A DNA stretch of 13,113 nt from Pseudomonadota bacterium (GTDB taxonomy: Bacteria > Pseudomonadota > Alphaproteobacteria > Rhizobiales > Aestuariivirgaceae): the NCBI GenBank assembly GCA_016522385.1, contig JAEKFU010000324.1, positions 1 through 13,113 on the forward strand, given 5' to 3'. The position numbers and the translations under genes were made by a program. This document shows, piece after piece, positions 6,342-12,351 of this stretch. The notes beneath the pieces were generated by a model, which was not told the origin of the DNA, made no database searches, and worked only from the letters and a program-made list of their open reading frames with translations. How positions within the stretch are numbered: the stretch's first letter is position 1; every line of letters begins with the position of its first letter.

Positions 6342-7658
6342 ATGAACGAAGCCCAATCGACGACATCGTCAATTCTGATCGACAGATTGGCGGACTGGTT
6401 GATGACCCAGGCGCTGGAGAACTCCGCGCTGGAAGATGTTGTGCGCGGATGCTGCGAGCGTCTCGCCGCCAGCGGCTTGGCGCTTGCCCGCAGCCACCTC
6501 TCGTTTTCCATGCTGCACCCGTTATACCGGGCACTGGGTTTTACCTGGCGGCGCGGCAAGGGCATCGAAATCGAAGGTTATCGGCATGTTTCTGAGGGCG
6601 ATACGGACCAGTTCCTGAAGAGCCCCTATTACTATCTGTTGAGCAACGATCTCGACCATCTGCGCTGTCATCTGGAAAGCACCGACCGGTACGAATTTCC
6701 AGTGTTCGATGATTTCAGGGAGCAGGGCCTGACCGACTACCTGGCGTTTCGTTCCGGCTTCGACATGCAAAGAAGTCAAGGCATGATCGGCTCCTGGTCG
6801 ACAGATCGGCCCGGCGGTTTCACCGAAAACGAAATTGCTTCCCTGTTACGCGTGCAAAAACGCCTGGCGGTTGCCTGCAAATCCGCTGTTCAGAGTTCGC
6901 TTGCCCACAACTTGCTCGAGACCTATCTCGGCGCCGATGCCGGCAAAAGGGTTCTGAGCGGCCAGACCCGACGCGGTGATGGAGAAACAACGCGGGCCGC
7001 GATCATTGTTGCCGATTTGCGCAAATCCACAGTGCTGGCCGAAACATTGGGACGGCAAGGCTACATCGACACCCTGAATCTATTCTTCGACAATGCCGCC
7101 AGCGCGTTTGTTGATGCCGGTGGGGAAATCCTCAGCTTCATCGGCGACGGGTTCCTTGCCGTGTTTCCGTGCGGTCGCAACAAGGCTGAAAGCACCAAAG
7201 CCTGCCAATTGGCCTTAAGCGCCGCAGGCGAGGCTCTCTTGAGGATGAAACAGGCGAATGCCGAGCGCGAAAAAGCCGGTGATGAGCCGATCGATTTCGG
7301 CATCGGGCTTCATATCGGCAATGTAATGTTCGGCAACGTCGGGCTGGAGGACCGGCTGACGTTTTCCGTATTTGGCGCAACGGTGAACGAGGCTTCGCGC
7401 CTTGAAACCCTGACCAAGAAGTACCATACACCCATAATCGCCAGCGATGCCTTCACCAACTACTGCCATTTCGACTGGACTGAACTTGGCCAGGAGACTT
7501 TGCGTGGCATCGACCGCCCGATCACGGTCTACGGACCGGCGAGCAGCGAGCTTGACAAGAGCTGTGGCAAAATCATGCATCGGCATAGAGAGGCGAGCTT
7601 TTCTGCAGCAGAGAATGTTATTCTTTTGCATCGTGACGGCCCCAGAAAAGCCAGCTGA
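6342..7658 (+). CDS. Class III adenylate/guanylate cyclase-like protein with N-terminal sensor-like domain
   Basis: The 438-residue protein has an N-terminal region of about 200 residues, resembling the sensor halves of other alphaproteobacterial cyclases (ALGFTWRRGKGIEIEGY at 65-80, TDYLAF at 131-136, STDRPGGFTENE at 153-164). A class III cyclase domain follows, about 205-400, and then a 38-residue basic tail. The metal-binding aspartates are D225 (VADLRKST) and D269 (FIGDGF). The ribose/transition-state residues N349 and R353 are present in VNEASR. The base-recognition lysine is S265 and the partner Asp/Thr position is S342, so the nucleotide used, or even activity, is uncertain. No membrane segment is seen, so it is probably cytoplasmic. 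AAGGA lies 6 nt before the ATG. It is divergent from pccA and 31 nt before the cupin gene, which may be co-transcribed. Confidence 0.88.
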   Translation: MNEAQSTTSSILIDRLADWLMTQALENSALEDVVRGCCERLAASGLALARSHLSFSMLHPLYRALGFTWRRGKGIEIEGYRHVSEGDTDQFLKSPYYYLLSNDLDHLRCHLESTDRYEFPVFDDFREQGLTDYLAFRSGFDMQRSQGMIGSWSTDRPGGFTENEIASLLRVQKRLAVACKSAVQSSLAHNLLETYLGADAGKRVLSGQTRRGDGETTRAAIIVADLRKSTVLAETLGRQGYIDTLNLFFDNAASAFVDAGGEILSFIGDGFLAVFPCGRNKAESTKACQLALSAAGEALLRMKQANAEREKAGDEPIDFGIGLHIGNVMFGNVGLEDRLTFSVFGATVNEASRLETLTKKYHTPIIASDAFTNYCHFDWTELGQETLRGIDRPITVYGPASSELDKSCGKIMHRHREASFSAAENVILLHRDGPRKAS

Positions 7659-7689
7659 TCACGAGCAAAACGCTGCACGCCCGTCGCCG

Positions 7690-8286
7690 ATGAACCCGTT
7701 CACAAATTTGTTCGAAATTGCCGCCAGCTGTTACGGGAGCCATGGCTCAACTGCCGGCGCTCTTGTTGCCGGCGGGCTAATGGCCGCCCGCAAGGGTGCG
7801 GTACAAGGAGATCCGTCAACAGTCCCGCCGATCGACCGGCATCTGCACCATGCGCTCAAGGCAAGTCCGTCGACGCTTGCCGGCGAGCTTGTCAAGGTTC
7901 AGCAACTGTTGAAATGGTACACTTGTGCGTTCGACCCGATTCCATACGACATCGGCATCCAGATGGCCTTCTGTCAGATCATCGGCCCTGGCGGTCTAAT
8001 CCATAGCGATGACATGCGTGCCGGTCTGTTTCTGCAGCAGCCAAACCTTTACTATCCGTTTCATTCGCACGAGGCCGAAGAACTCTACCTGATCGTGTCT
8101 GGTACGGCTGAGTGGCGAACGCCTGACATGCCGTTCGCGCCCCGTCGGGTTGGTCAATTCGCGCACCATCCGTCCTGGGTTCCGCACGCCATGCAAACCG
8201 CCAGCGAACCGTTGCTGGCCATGTGGAGCTGGATCGGCAATATCGAAGCCCAGACCTATCGAATGGATGACCATCTCGACAGTTAA
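7690..8286 (+). CDS. Cupin, DMSP lyase family (DddQ/DddL-like)
   Basis: DMSP lyases of this cupin group split dimethylsulfoniopropionate into dimethyl sulfide and acrylate at a metal centre. The 198-residue product carries YYPFHSHEAEELYLIVSG (121-138) and VPHAM (164-168). Y122, H125, H127, E131, Y133 and H166 fall at the spacing I recall for the DddQ active site (Tyr, His, His, Glu, Tyr, distal His). Length is about that of DddQ and shorter than typical DddL. The N-terminal half (50-95) is plausibly the helical part of such proteins. ATG 7690 lacks a good ribosome-binding site. A GTG at 7633, overlapping the cyclase end, would add 19 residues. Some members of this superfamily are not lyases, so the activity is inferred. 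It is downstream of the cyclase and converges on the RidA gene. Confidence 0.78.
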   Translation: MNPFTNLFEIAASCYGSHGSTAGALVAGGLMAARKGAVQGDPSTVPPIDRHLHHALKASPSTLAGELVKVQQLLKWYTCAFDPIPYDIGIQMAFCQIIGPGGLIHSDDMRAGLFLQQPNLYYPFHSHEAEELYLIVSGTAEWRTPDMPFAPRRVGQFAHHPSWVPHAMQTASEPLLAMWSWIGNIEAQTYRMDDHLDS

Positions 8287-8451
8287 AGCGCTCTTGGAAA
8301 ATACGATGAAATTCGTCACCACCTCGATAAACTGGCCACTGGACTCCGGCAATCGTCAGGGTGACGCGAAGCGAAATTTCTTGCGAGTAACTCCCGCAGC
8401 ATCGAGGAGCAATCGCGTGGGGACCTTGATTCACAAGATGCCCACAACACT

Positions 8452-8847
8452 CTATGGCCGGCGCGCAACCATATCTATTTCGACCAAAGCACCGACGGCC
8501 AGACCCGTCACTCCGACACAGGTCCTTGCGGGCAGTCTGCCTTCAGCAAAGTACGACTTATAGACCTTGTTCATCGCCGCATAGTCGCGTTCGAAATGGG
8601 TGATATAGACGCGCGCCTGCGCAACATTTTCCAACCCCAATCCTACACCGTTCAGAACGATGATCAGATTGTCCATCACACGCCGGGTCTGCGCCTCTAT
8701 GCCGTCGGGCAAGGGCTTGCCGTCGTCGTCCGGGTCGGTCGGCATCTGCCCGGTCAGAAACACCCACCCGTCAATTTCGGCAGCATGTGAGAATGTGGCA
8801 ACCGGCGCCGGTGCCGCATCAATCATGAAAAACTGCGGCAATGGCAT
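8452..8847 (-). CDS. RidA/YjgF-family protein
   Basis: RidA proteins are small trimeric enzymes that deaminate reactive enamine/imine intermediates. Related subgroups have other or unknown roles. The 131-residue product has GWVFLTGQMPTD (27-38), the linker EAQTRRVMDNL (51-61), and the C-terminal signature PARTCVGV with the carboxylate-binding arginine R108 and the glutamate E123 (LVEIDMVA). Presence of the arginine favours a deaminase-type member, but the sequence differs enough from E. coli RidA that I give no symbol. The ATG at 8847 is chosen over an in-frame upstream start at 8886 because GGGAGGG precedes it by about 7 nt. It converges on the cupin gene across 165 bp. The membrane-anchored unknown lies 99 nt upstream on the same strand. 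Confidence 0.92.
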   Translation of the reverse strand: MPLPQFFMIDAAPAPVATFSHAAEIDGWVFLTGQMPTDPDDDGKPLPDGIEAQTRRVMDNLIIVLNGVGLGLENVAQARVYITHFERDYAAMNKVYKSYFAEGRLPARTCVGVTGLAVGALVEIDMVARRP

Positions 8848-8946
8848 GCCAGACCCTCCCTTGATAGTTTGCTGGAGCACCAACAATAGCCTTCAGCCAC
8901 CGACGCGGCCAGTAGCTGTGGTGATGATCTGGGGGTATCTTGAGAT

Positions 8947-9456
8947 TCAGGTGAGGTCGGTTGTACGGGATTTCGGATCACGATAACTGATCTCGATCGC
9001 CCGAACCGCGCCGACATCGCGAATCATGATCTGTGTGAAACGCCCGGTGGCATCATCATAGGCATCAATGATCGCAACAAGACCGAGCTCAGACTTCCTT
9101 GGCCGTACGACCGCAATCTGCAACCCATTGTGGGTCAGCATTTCGCGATAATGGTTCTCGACCTCCGCCGCCGACGAAAGGGTCTGCAAGAACAAGTGTT
9201 TCGTTGTGCCGCGAGCGGACGGATTGCCGTGAGCCGCAGTCGACCTGTTTGGGGGCACCAACCAGTGCGGAATCTGGCGAAGTGATGTTGAGTGATTGAC
9301 CGTCTGGCCGATCCTGATCGGCCCTTCATTGTTAACCTCGACAAGCACCGGACGATCGCTCGCCAGCACGACCAGACCCAATGTGGCAAGAACCGCGGCG
9401 ATTGCACCACTCCTGAGCACGACCTCGTCACGATTATGTCGGTTGGGGTTTGTCAT
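8947..9456 (-). CDS. Membrane-anchored protein of unknown function
   Basis: The 169-residue product has a hydrophilic N-terminus with several arginines, then one hydrophobic segment (about 15-32, SGAIAAVLATLGLVVLA). That is an uncleaved anchor or a signal peptide, so the rest is probably periplasmic. The soluble part contains SAAEVENHYREMLTHNGLQI (about 94-113) and strands ending in FTQIMIRDVGAVRAIEISYRDP. This helix followed by strands could be a small alpha/beta domain, but I recognise no family. GGGAG stands 5 nt before the ATG. It precedes the RidA gene with a 99-nt gap. A 6-bp inverted repeat about 55 nt upstream may be part of its promoter region. Confidence 0.75.
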   Translation of the reverse strand: MTNPNRHNRDEVVLRSGAIAAVLATLGLVVLASDRPVLVEVNNEGPIRIGQTVNHSTSLRQIPHWLVPPNRSTAAHGNPSARGTTKHLFLQTLSSAAEVENHYREMLTHNGLQIAVVRPRKSELGLVAIIDAYDDATGRFTQIMIRDVGAVRAIEISYRDPKSRTTDLT

Positions 9457-9613
9457 GCCAACTCCCTCTTATTGCGGGAGACTTACACATCTGGGTTGAC
9501 ATTTGATCTTGCAATTCGTTCAAATTGCGCGCAAATCGTTCAGGCCTGGTCTACAGATCACTGCCGGCCACACAGCCAAATTAGCCGGCCATGCGGCAGG
9601 GCAGATAAGCTGA
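9457..9613. other. Intergenic region between two minus-strand unknown genes
   Basis: It contains GCAATT/AATTGC (9511-9516 with 9523-9528) around a 6-nt loop, and two GCCGGC blocks (around 9565 and 9590) that can pair. The second pair could form an imperfect hairpin after the coiled-coil gene, but there is no U-tract, so I do not call a terminator. No ORF of interest. Confidence 0.4.
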
Positions 9614-10153
9614 TCACTTCAGCAGATCACACCATTCGGACTTCTCGTCCTTGCAGGTCAAAATGACCGACAGGGCTTTGAAAATCGTTCCGGAACACTT
9701 CCCGACATAGTTCGGATTGACCACAAAATACTCATCCGAAAACTTGATTCGTTTCTTGGTGAGCTCGTTGTGCTTGTCAATCAGGGCATTGTGCCCCTTT
9801 GCGGCCTGCTCATAGGCTGCCTTGGCCTCCAAAGCAGCCTTGTAGGCTGCCTTGCTCTTTTGAGATTTGTTGGCCAACGTCTTGAACTTGGCTTCCAATT
9901 CGTCGAGTTTTTGACTGCTTCTGTTGACGTTGACCTGCATTGCGCCAATTTCATCACGGTTTGCTGCGAGAATTTTTTCAAGCTCACGCATCCGCTTGTA
10001 AGTATCGCGGCACTCCGCCGCCATAGCAATTTCGCCTGGCGTCGGCTGCGACAAGTCATCCCGGTCAACTTGTTGTGCCGCAGCCTTACCTGCTCCGTGC
10101 ACCACAAAAATTGCGGTCATTATGGATACAATCCATGCCCAGCAACTAGCCAT
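9614..10153 (-). CDS. Secreted coiled-coil protein of unknown function
   Basis: The 179-residue product has a signal peptide (hydrophobic 4-20, probable cleavage after AAA at 24-26). The mature part is mostly helical and probably coiled-coil from about 45 to 135. It includes an alanine- and lysine-rich segment with a near-repeat, AAYKAALEAKAAYEQAAK (102-119). The last 40 residues change character (FVVNPNYVGKCSGTIFKALSVILTCKDEKSEWCDLL) and hold three of the four mature cysteines (C153, C167, C175; the other is C48), suggesting disulfides. No family recognised. The ATG at 10153 is favoured over one 39 nt upstream because AGGA precedes it at about 9 nt and it gives a proper signal peptide. It is divergent from the DUF2199 gene. 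Confidence 0.75.
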   Translation of the reverse strand: MASCWAWIVSIMTAIFVVHGAGKAAAQQVDRDDLSQPTPGEIAMAAECRDTYKRMRELEKILAANRDEIGAMQVNVNRSSQKLDELEAKFKTLANKSQKSKAAYKAALEAKAAYEQAAKGHNALIDKHNELTKKRIKFSDEYFVVNPNYVGKCSGTIFKALSVILTCKDEKSEWCDLLK

Positions 10154-10369
10154 ACGCAAACTTCCTAAAGACCATCGTCTAAACCCGGCCAATTTAACAT
10201 ATCGCCGTCGCTTGGCGACAAATCATCGATAAAAAGGCTAACGCCGCACGATCAGGACAATCGATGACCTGTTACACCCCAGTAAGCTCAATCGGCATCT
10301 CAACGTTATATAAATAACTTTGTGCGAGACTCCTCCGCAACAGGGTAATGTTAGACACTAAGACTTGTT

Positions 10370-10921
10370 ATGGGCGTAGTATTGGCCAGCGCGACGGCCA
10401 CAAGACAATCACAATTCCGCTTTCGCTGCTCGCAGTGCGGTGAGGTTCATGTCGGCTTGCCGGATGTTTGTTTTCCGACACCGGATTCCATAAGGGATAT
10501 GCCGGAGGCCGAATTTGCCGACAGCTGTCTGATCAACGACGATATCTGCATTGTCGGCGGCCATAGCCATTTCATCTACTGCATCCTCGAAGTTCCAGTC
10601 ATCGACTACCCGGACCAGTTTGGTTGGGGTGTTTGGTGTGAAACCGCATGGGCGCCGTTCAAGCGGTACTGGGAATCAACGGGCAACTCCAATCAGGCAC
10701 CGCAGAAGTCAACGCGTGGCATGTTGGCCAACGATTTGGAACACATGGATTCGACCTGCGGCCTGCGCTGTGAGTTGAAGTTCCGCGAGGATGGATTACG
10801 CCCGCTGGTCGTGTTGCCGCCGTCAGATCATGAACTCTATCGCATTCAGCAAGAAGGCTTGTCAGTCGAGCAGGCGGTTGCCCAGGCACAGTCCGTCGGC
10901 ACGTTGCTGTTAGTCACTTAA
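10370..10921 (+). CDS. DUF2199 domain protein
   Basis: The 183-residue product resembles the DUF2199 family. A short CxxC segment (FRCSQCGEVHVGLP, 18-31) is followed by ADSCLINDDICIV (50-62), ILEVPVIDY (72-80), FGWGVWCETAWAPFKRYW (84-101) and a C-terminal helix (LSVEQAVAQAQ, 164-174). The family's role is not established; the CxxC and nearby Cys/His could bind a metal. The first 15 residues (MGVVLASATATRQSQ) look unlike the family, and the ATG has no clear ribosome-binding site, so the true start could be a little downstream. It stands alone, divergent from the coiled-coil gene, and ends 49 nt before repeat copy B. Confidence 0.82.
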   Translation: MGVVLASATATRQSQFRFRCSQCGEVHVGLPDVCFPTPDSIRDMPEAEFADSCLINDDICIVGGHSHFIYCILEVPVIDYPDQFGWGVWCETAWAPFKRYWESTGNSNQAPQKSTRGMLANDLEHMDSTCGLRCELKFREDGLRPLVVLPPSDHELYRIQQEGLSVEQAVAQAQSVGTLLLVT

Positions 10922-10970
10922 TTTGGCGGAATAAGTCAGCACACACTCGCTTCCCCGCCCACGCACCCTT

Positions 10971-11110
10971 AGAGCGTGTCTTTTTCATATGGAATCATTT
11001 GACCGCGTTTCTGCGTCTGCTGGCTAGGCATGCTTCGCGCCGTGGTCTGGTTGACCGCAAGCGGAGCATAACGACGTCCAGCGGGCGCAGAAACACGGCC
11101 TTCGCTGGCG
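10971..11110 (+). repeat. Dispersed ~140-bp repeat, copy B
   Basis: Matches 191-330 in inverted orientation with about ten mismatches over 140 bases. It begins with AGAGCGTGTCTTT and shares its first 33 or so bases with the 50-bp palindrome at 2806-2855, then diverges from that palindrome at the sequence following CATTTGA. A stop-free frame of about 50 codons (10998-11147, beginning TTG) is similar in both copies, so the repeat may derive from a coding sequence. Neither copy looks like a working gene. Confidence 0.85.
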
Positions 11111-11314
11111 AACCAACATCGAAGATGACGTTTTGTCCCTTGCCGGGATGAGCCAGCCCCCGAAATGGTGAGCAGTTTGCGAGCAACCTTATGCTATGCT
11201 GAGCTGTTCTGACGGTTTATCGCAAGTGTCAACACCCTCATCGCTGACAACTGCACGCCCTCCAAACTCGCTCCTTACCTTGAATTTCATTCACGTATGG
11301 GTCAGGCTCCAGTG
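11111..11314 (+). promoter_or_regulatory. Upstream region of the LysR gene
   Basis: About 200 bp between repeat copy B and the regulator's start. Similarity to copy A fades out in the first 40 bases. A TATGCT box near 11191-11203 could be a -10 element, though I see no well-placed -35. A T-N11-A palindrome at 11281-11293 is listed separately. No ORF or terminator is evident. Confidence 0.4.
11279..11296 (+). promoter_or_regulatory. Candidate LysR operator, site 1
   Basis: CTTGAATTTCATTCACGT contains TGAATTTCATTCA (11281-11293), a 13-nt T-N11-A box with complementary 5-bp arms TGAAT/ATTCA. This is the general form of LysR-family binding sites. It lies about 20 nt before the preferred start of the lysR gene and matches site 2 at 17 of 18 positions. 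Autoregulation is inferred. Confidence 0.6.
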
Positions 11315-12247
11315 ATGTCGCCGCCGAAGATGAGATTGCCACCGTTTGCCGCTTTGCGAGCGTTTCACGCCGCAGCCACCCATGATCGCTACCGAGATGC
11401 GGCCGAGAGCCTCGGCCTCACTGAATCGGCCATCAGCCATCAGGTACGCAAACTAGAGGCGTTTCTCCACACCGCATTGATCGATCGGTCGGGCAGGCGC
11501 CCCAGGCTGACTGATGCCGGGCGCCGCTATCTTGAACAGATCGAGCCGGCAATCCGTCAGATCCACGCAGCAACCGATGCGCTTTTGCCATCCAGCGGCC
11601 GCAGTATCGTGCGCCTCACCCTGCCCCCTTCACTTGCCGCCACATGGCTGATTCCCCGGCTCGGGGCGTTTGAGCGCGAACATGGCGAGATTGACCTACA
11701 GCTGATCACGACGACACGGGTCATCGATCTGAAAAGTGATCAGGTTGACGTCGCCATCCGCCACGGCAAGGGCACATGGCCGGGTGTTGAAGCGGCATTC
11801 CTGCTAGAGGAAGCGGCCATGCCCGTCTGCGCGCCGGGCTATTTCGAGAATCCGCAACAAACGCCGACCGACATCGCCCTTAGCAACGCCCGGTTCATTG
11901 TCACAACGCATTTTCCCGACGAATGGGAAGAATGGACCCGGGCACATGGCCTTGAGCCGCCGGCAGCCGGTGATATCATCACCTTCGATGTCATGGAACA
12001 GGCCCTGCAGGTCGCCGAAAACGGCCATGGCCTGGCCATGGGGCGGCGGCCCGTGGTCGACGACTGGTTGGCCCGCGGCCGTCTGATTGCCCCGTTCGGC
12101 AAGGCCAGCCCAACCGGTGCGGCTTACTATCTGTGCCGACCATCTGGGACAGTGCCAACAGCGGCCGGACGCCGTCTTGAACGCTGGCTGACGGCCAGGG
12201 CAGCCGAATGGCGCGATGCCGGCTCGCGTGGTCCGCACATAGCTTGA
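11315..12247 (+). CDS. LysR-family transcriptional regulator, GcvA-like
   Basis: The 310-residue protein has an N-terminal winged helix (about 8-65) with LPPFAALRAFHAAATHDRYRDAAE and the recognition helix region LTESAISHQVRKLEAFL (35-51). The effector-binding domain (about 93-300) includes DVAIRHGKGTWPGVEAAFLLEE and PVCAPGYF, typical of the GcvA-type subgroup. Length is standard. I prefer the ATG at 11315 (AGG about 9 nt upstream) to the ATG at 11297, which has no ribosome-binding site and starts only 4 nt after the candidate operator. The twin 18-bp sites before this gene and before the next suggest it regulates itself and the oxygenase gene, with an effector I cannot guess. Confidence 0.93.
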   Translation: MSPPKMRLPPFAALRAFHAAATHDRYRDAAESLGLTESAISHQVRKLEAFLHTALIDRSGRRPRLTDAGRRYLEQIEPAIRQIHAATDALLPSSGRSIVRLTLPPSLAATWLIPRLGAFEREHGEIDLQLITTTRVIDLKSDQVDVAIRHGKGTWPGVEAAFLLEEAAMPVCAPGYFENPQQTPTDIALSNARFIVTTHFPDEWEEWTRAHGLEPPAAGDIITFDVMEQALQVAENGHGLAMGRRPVVDDWLARGRLIAPFGKASPTGAAYYLCRPSGTVPTAAGRRLERWLTARAAEWRDAGSRGPHIA

Positions 12248-12265
12248 CTTGAATTTAATTCACGT
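12248..12265 (+). promoter_or_regulatory. Candidate LysR operator, site 2
   Basis: CTTGAATTTAATTCACGT starts directly after the lysR stop codon. It contains TGAATTTAATTCA (12250-12262), a perfect 13-nt palindrome of the T-N11-A form. It differs from site 1 at one base and lies about 90 nt before the start of the oxygenase gene, a normal distance for a LysR regulatory binding site. Function is inferred from match, symmetry and position. Confidence 0.65.
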
Positions 12266-12351
12266 TCGCCTGAAGCAAACTCATTACACTTCATAGCTCA
12301 GGCATCCCATCTTTTGGCCATCGCAACCACTACCAGCCAAGGACACCAACC

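Noticed and set aside
7447..7689. Longer start for the cupin gene within the cyclase gene
   Set aside because: It would overlap the conserved cyclase C-terminal part by about 210 nt. The added residues are an out-of-frame reading of that gene.
8287..8451. Terminator between the convergent cupin and RidA genes
   Set aside because: Only a 5-bp hairpin (CGTCA/TGACG near 8353-8365) without a U-tract is visible, too weak to call.
10207..10219. GTCGC/GCGAC hairpin between the coiled-coil and DUF2199 genes
   Set aside because: A 5-bp stem with 3-nt loop is easily expected by chance in DNA of this GC content.
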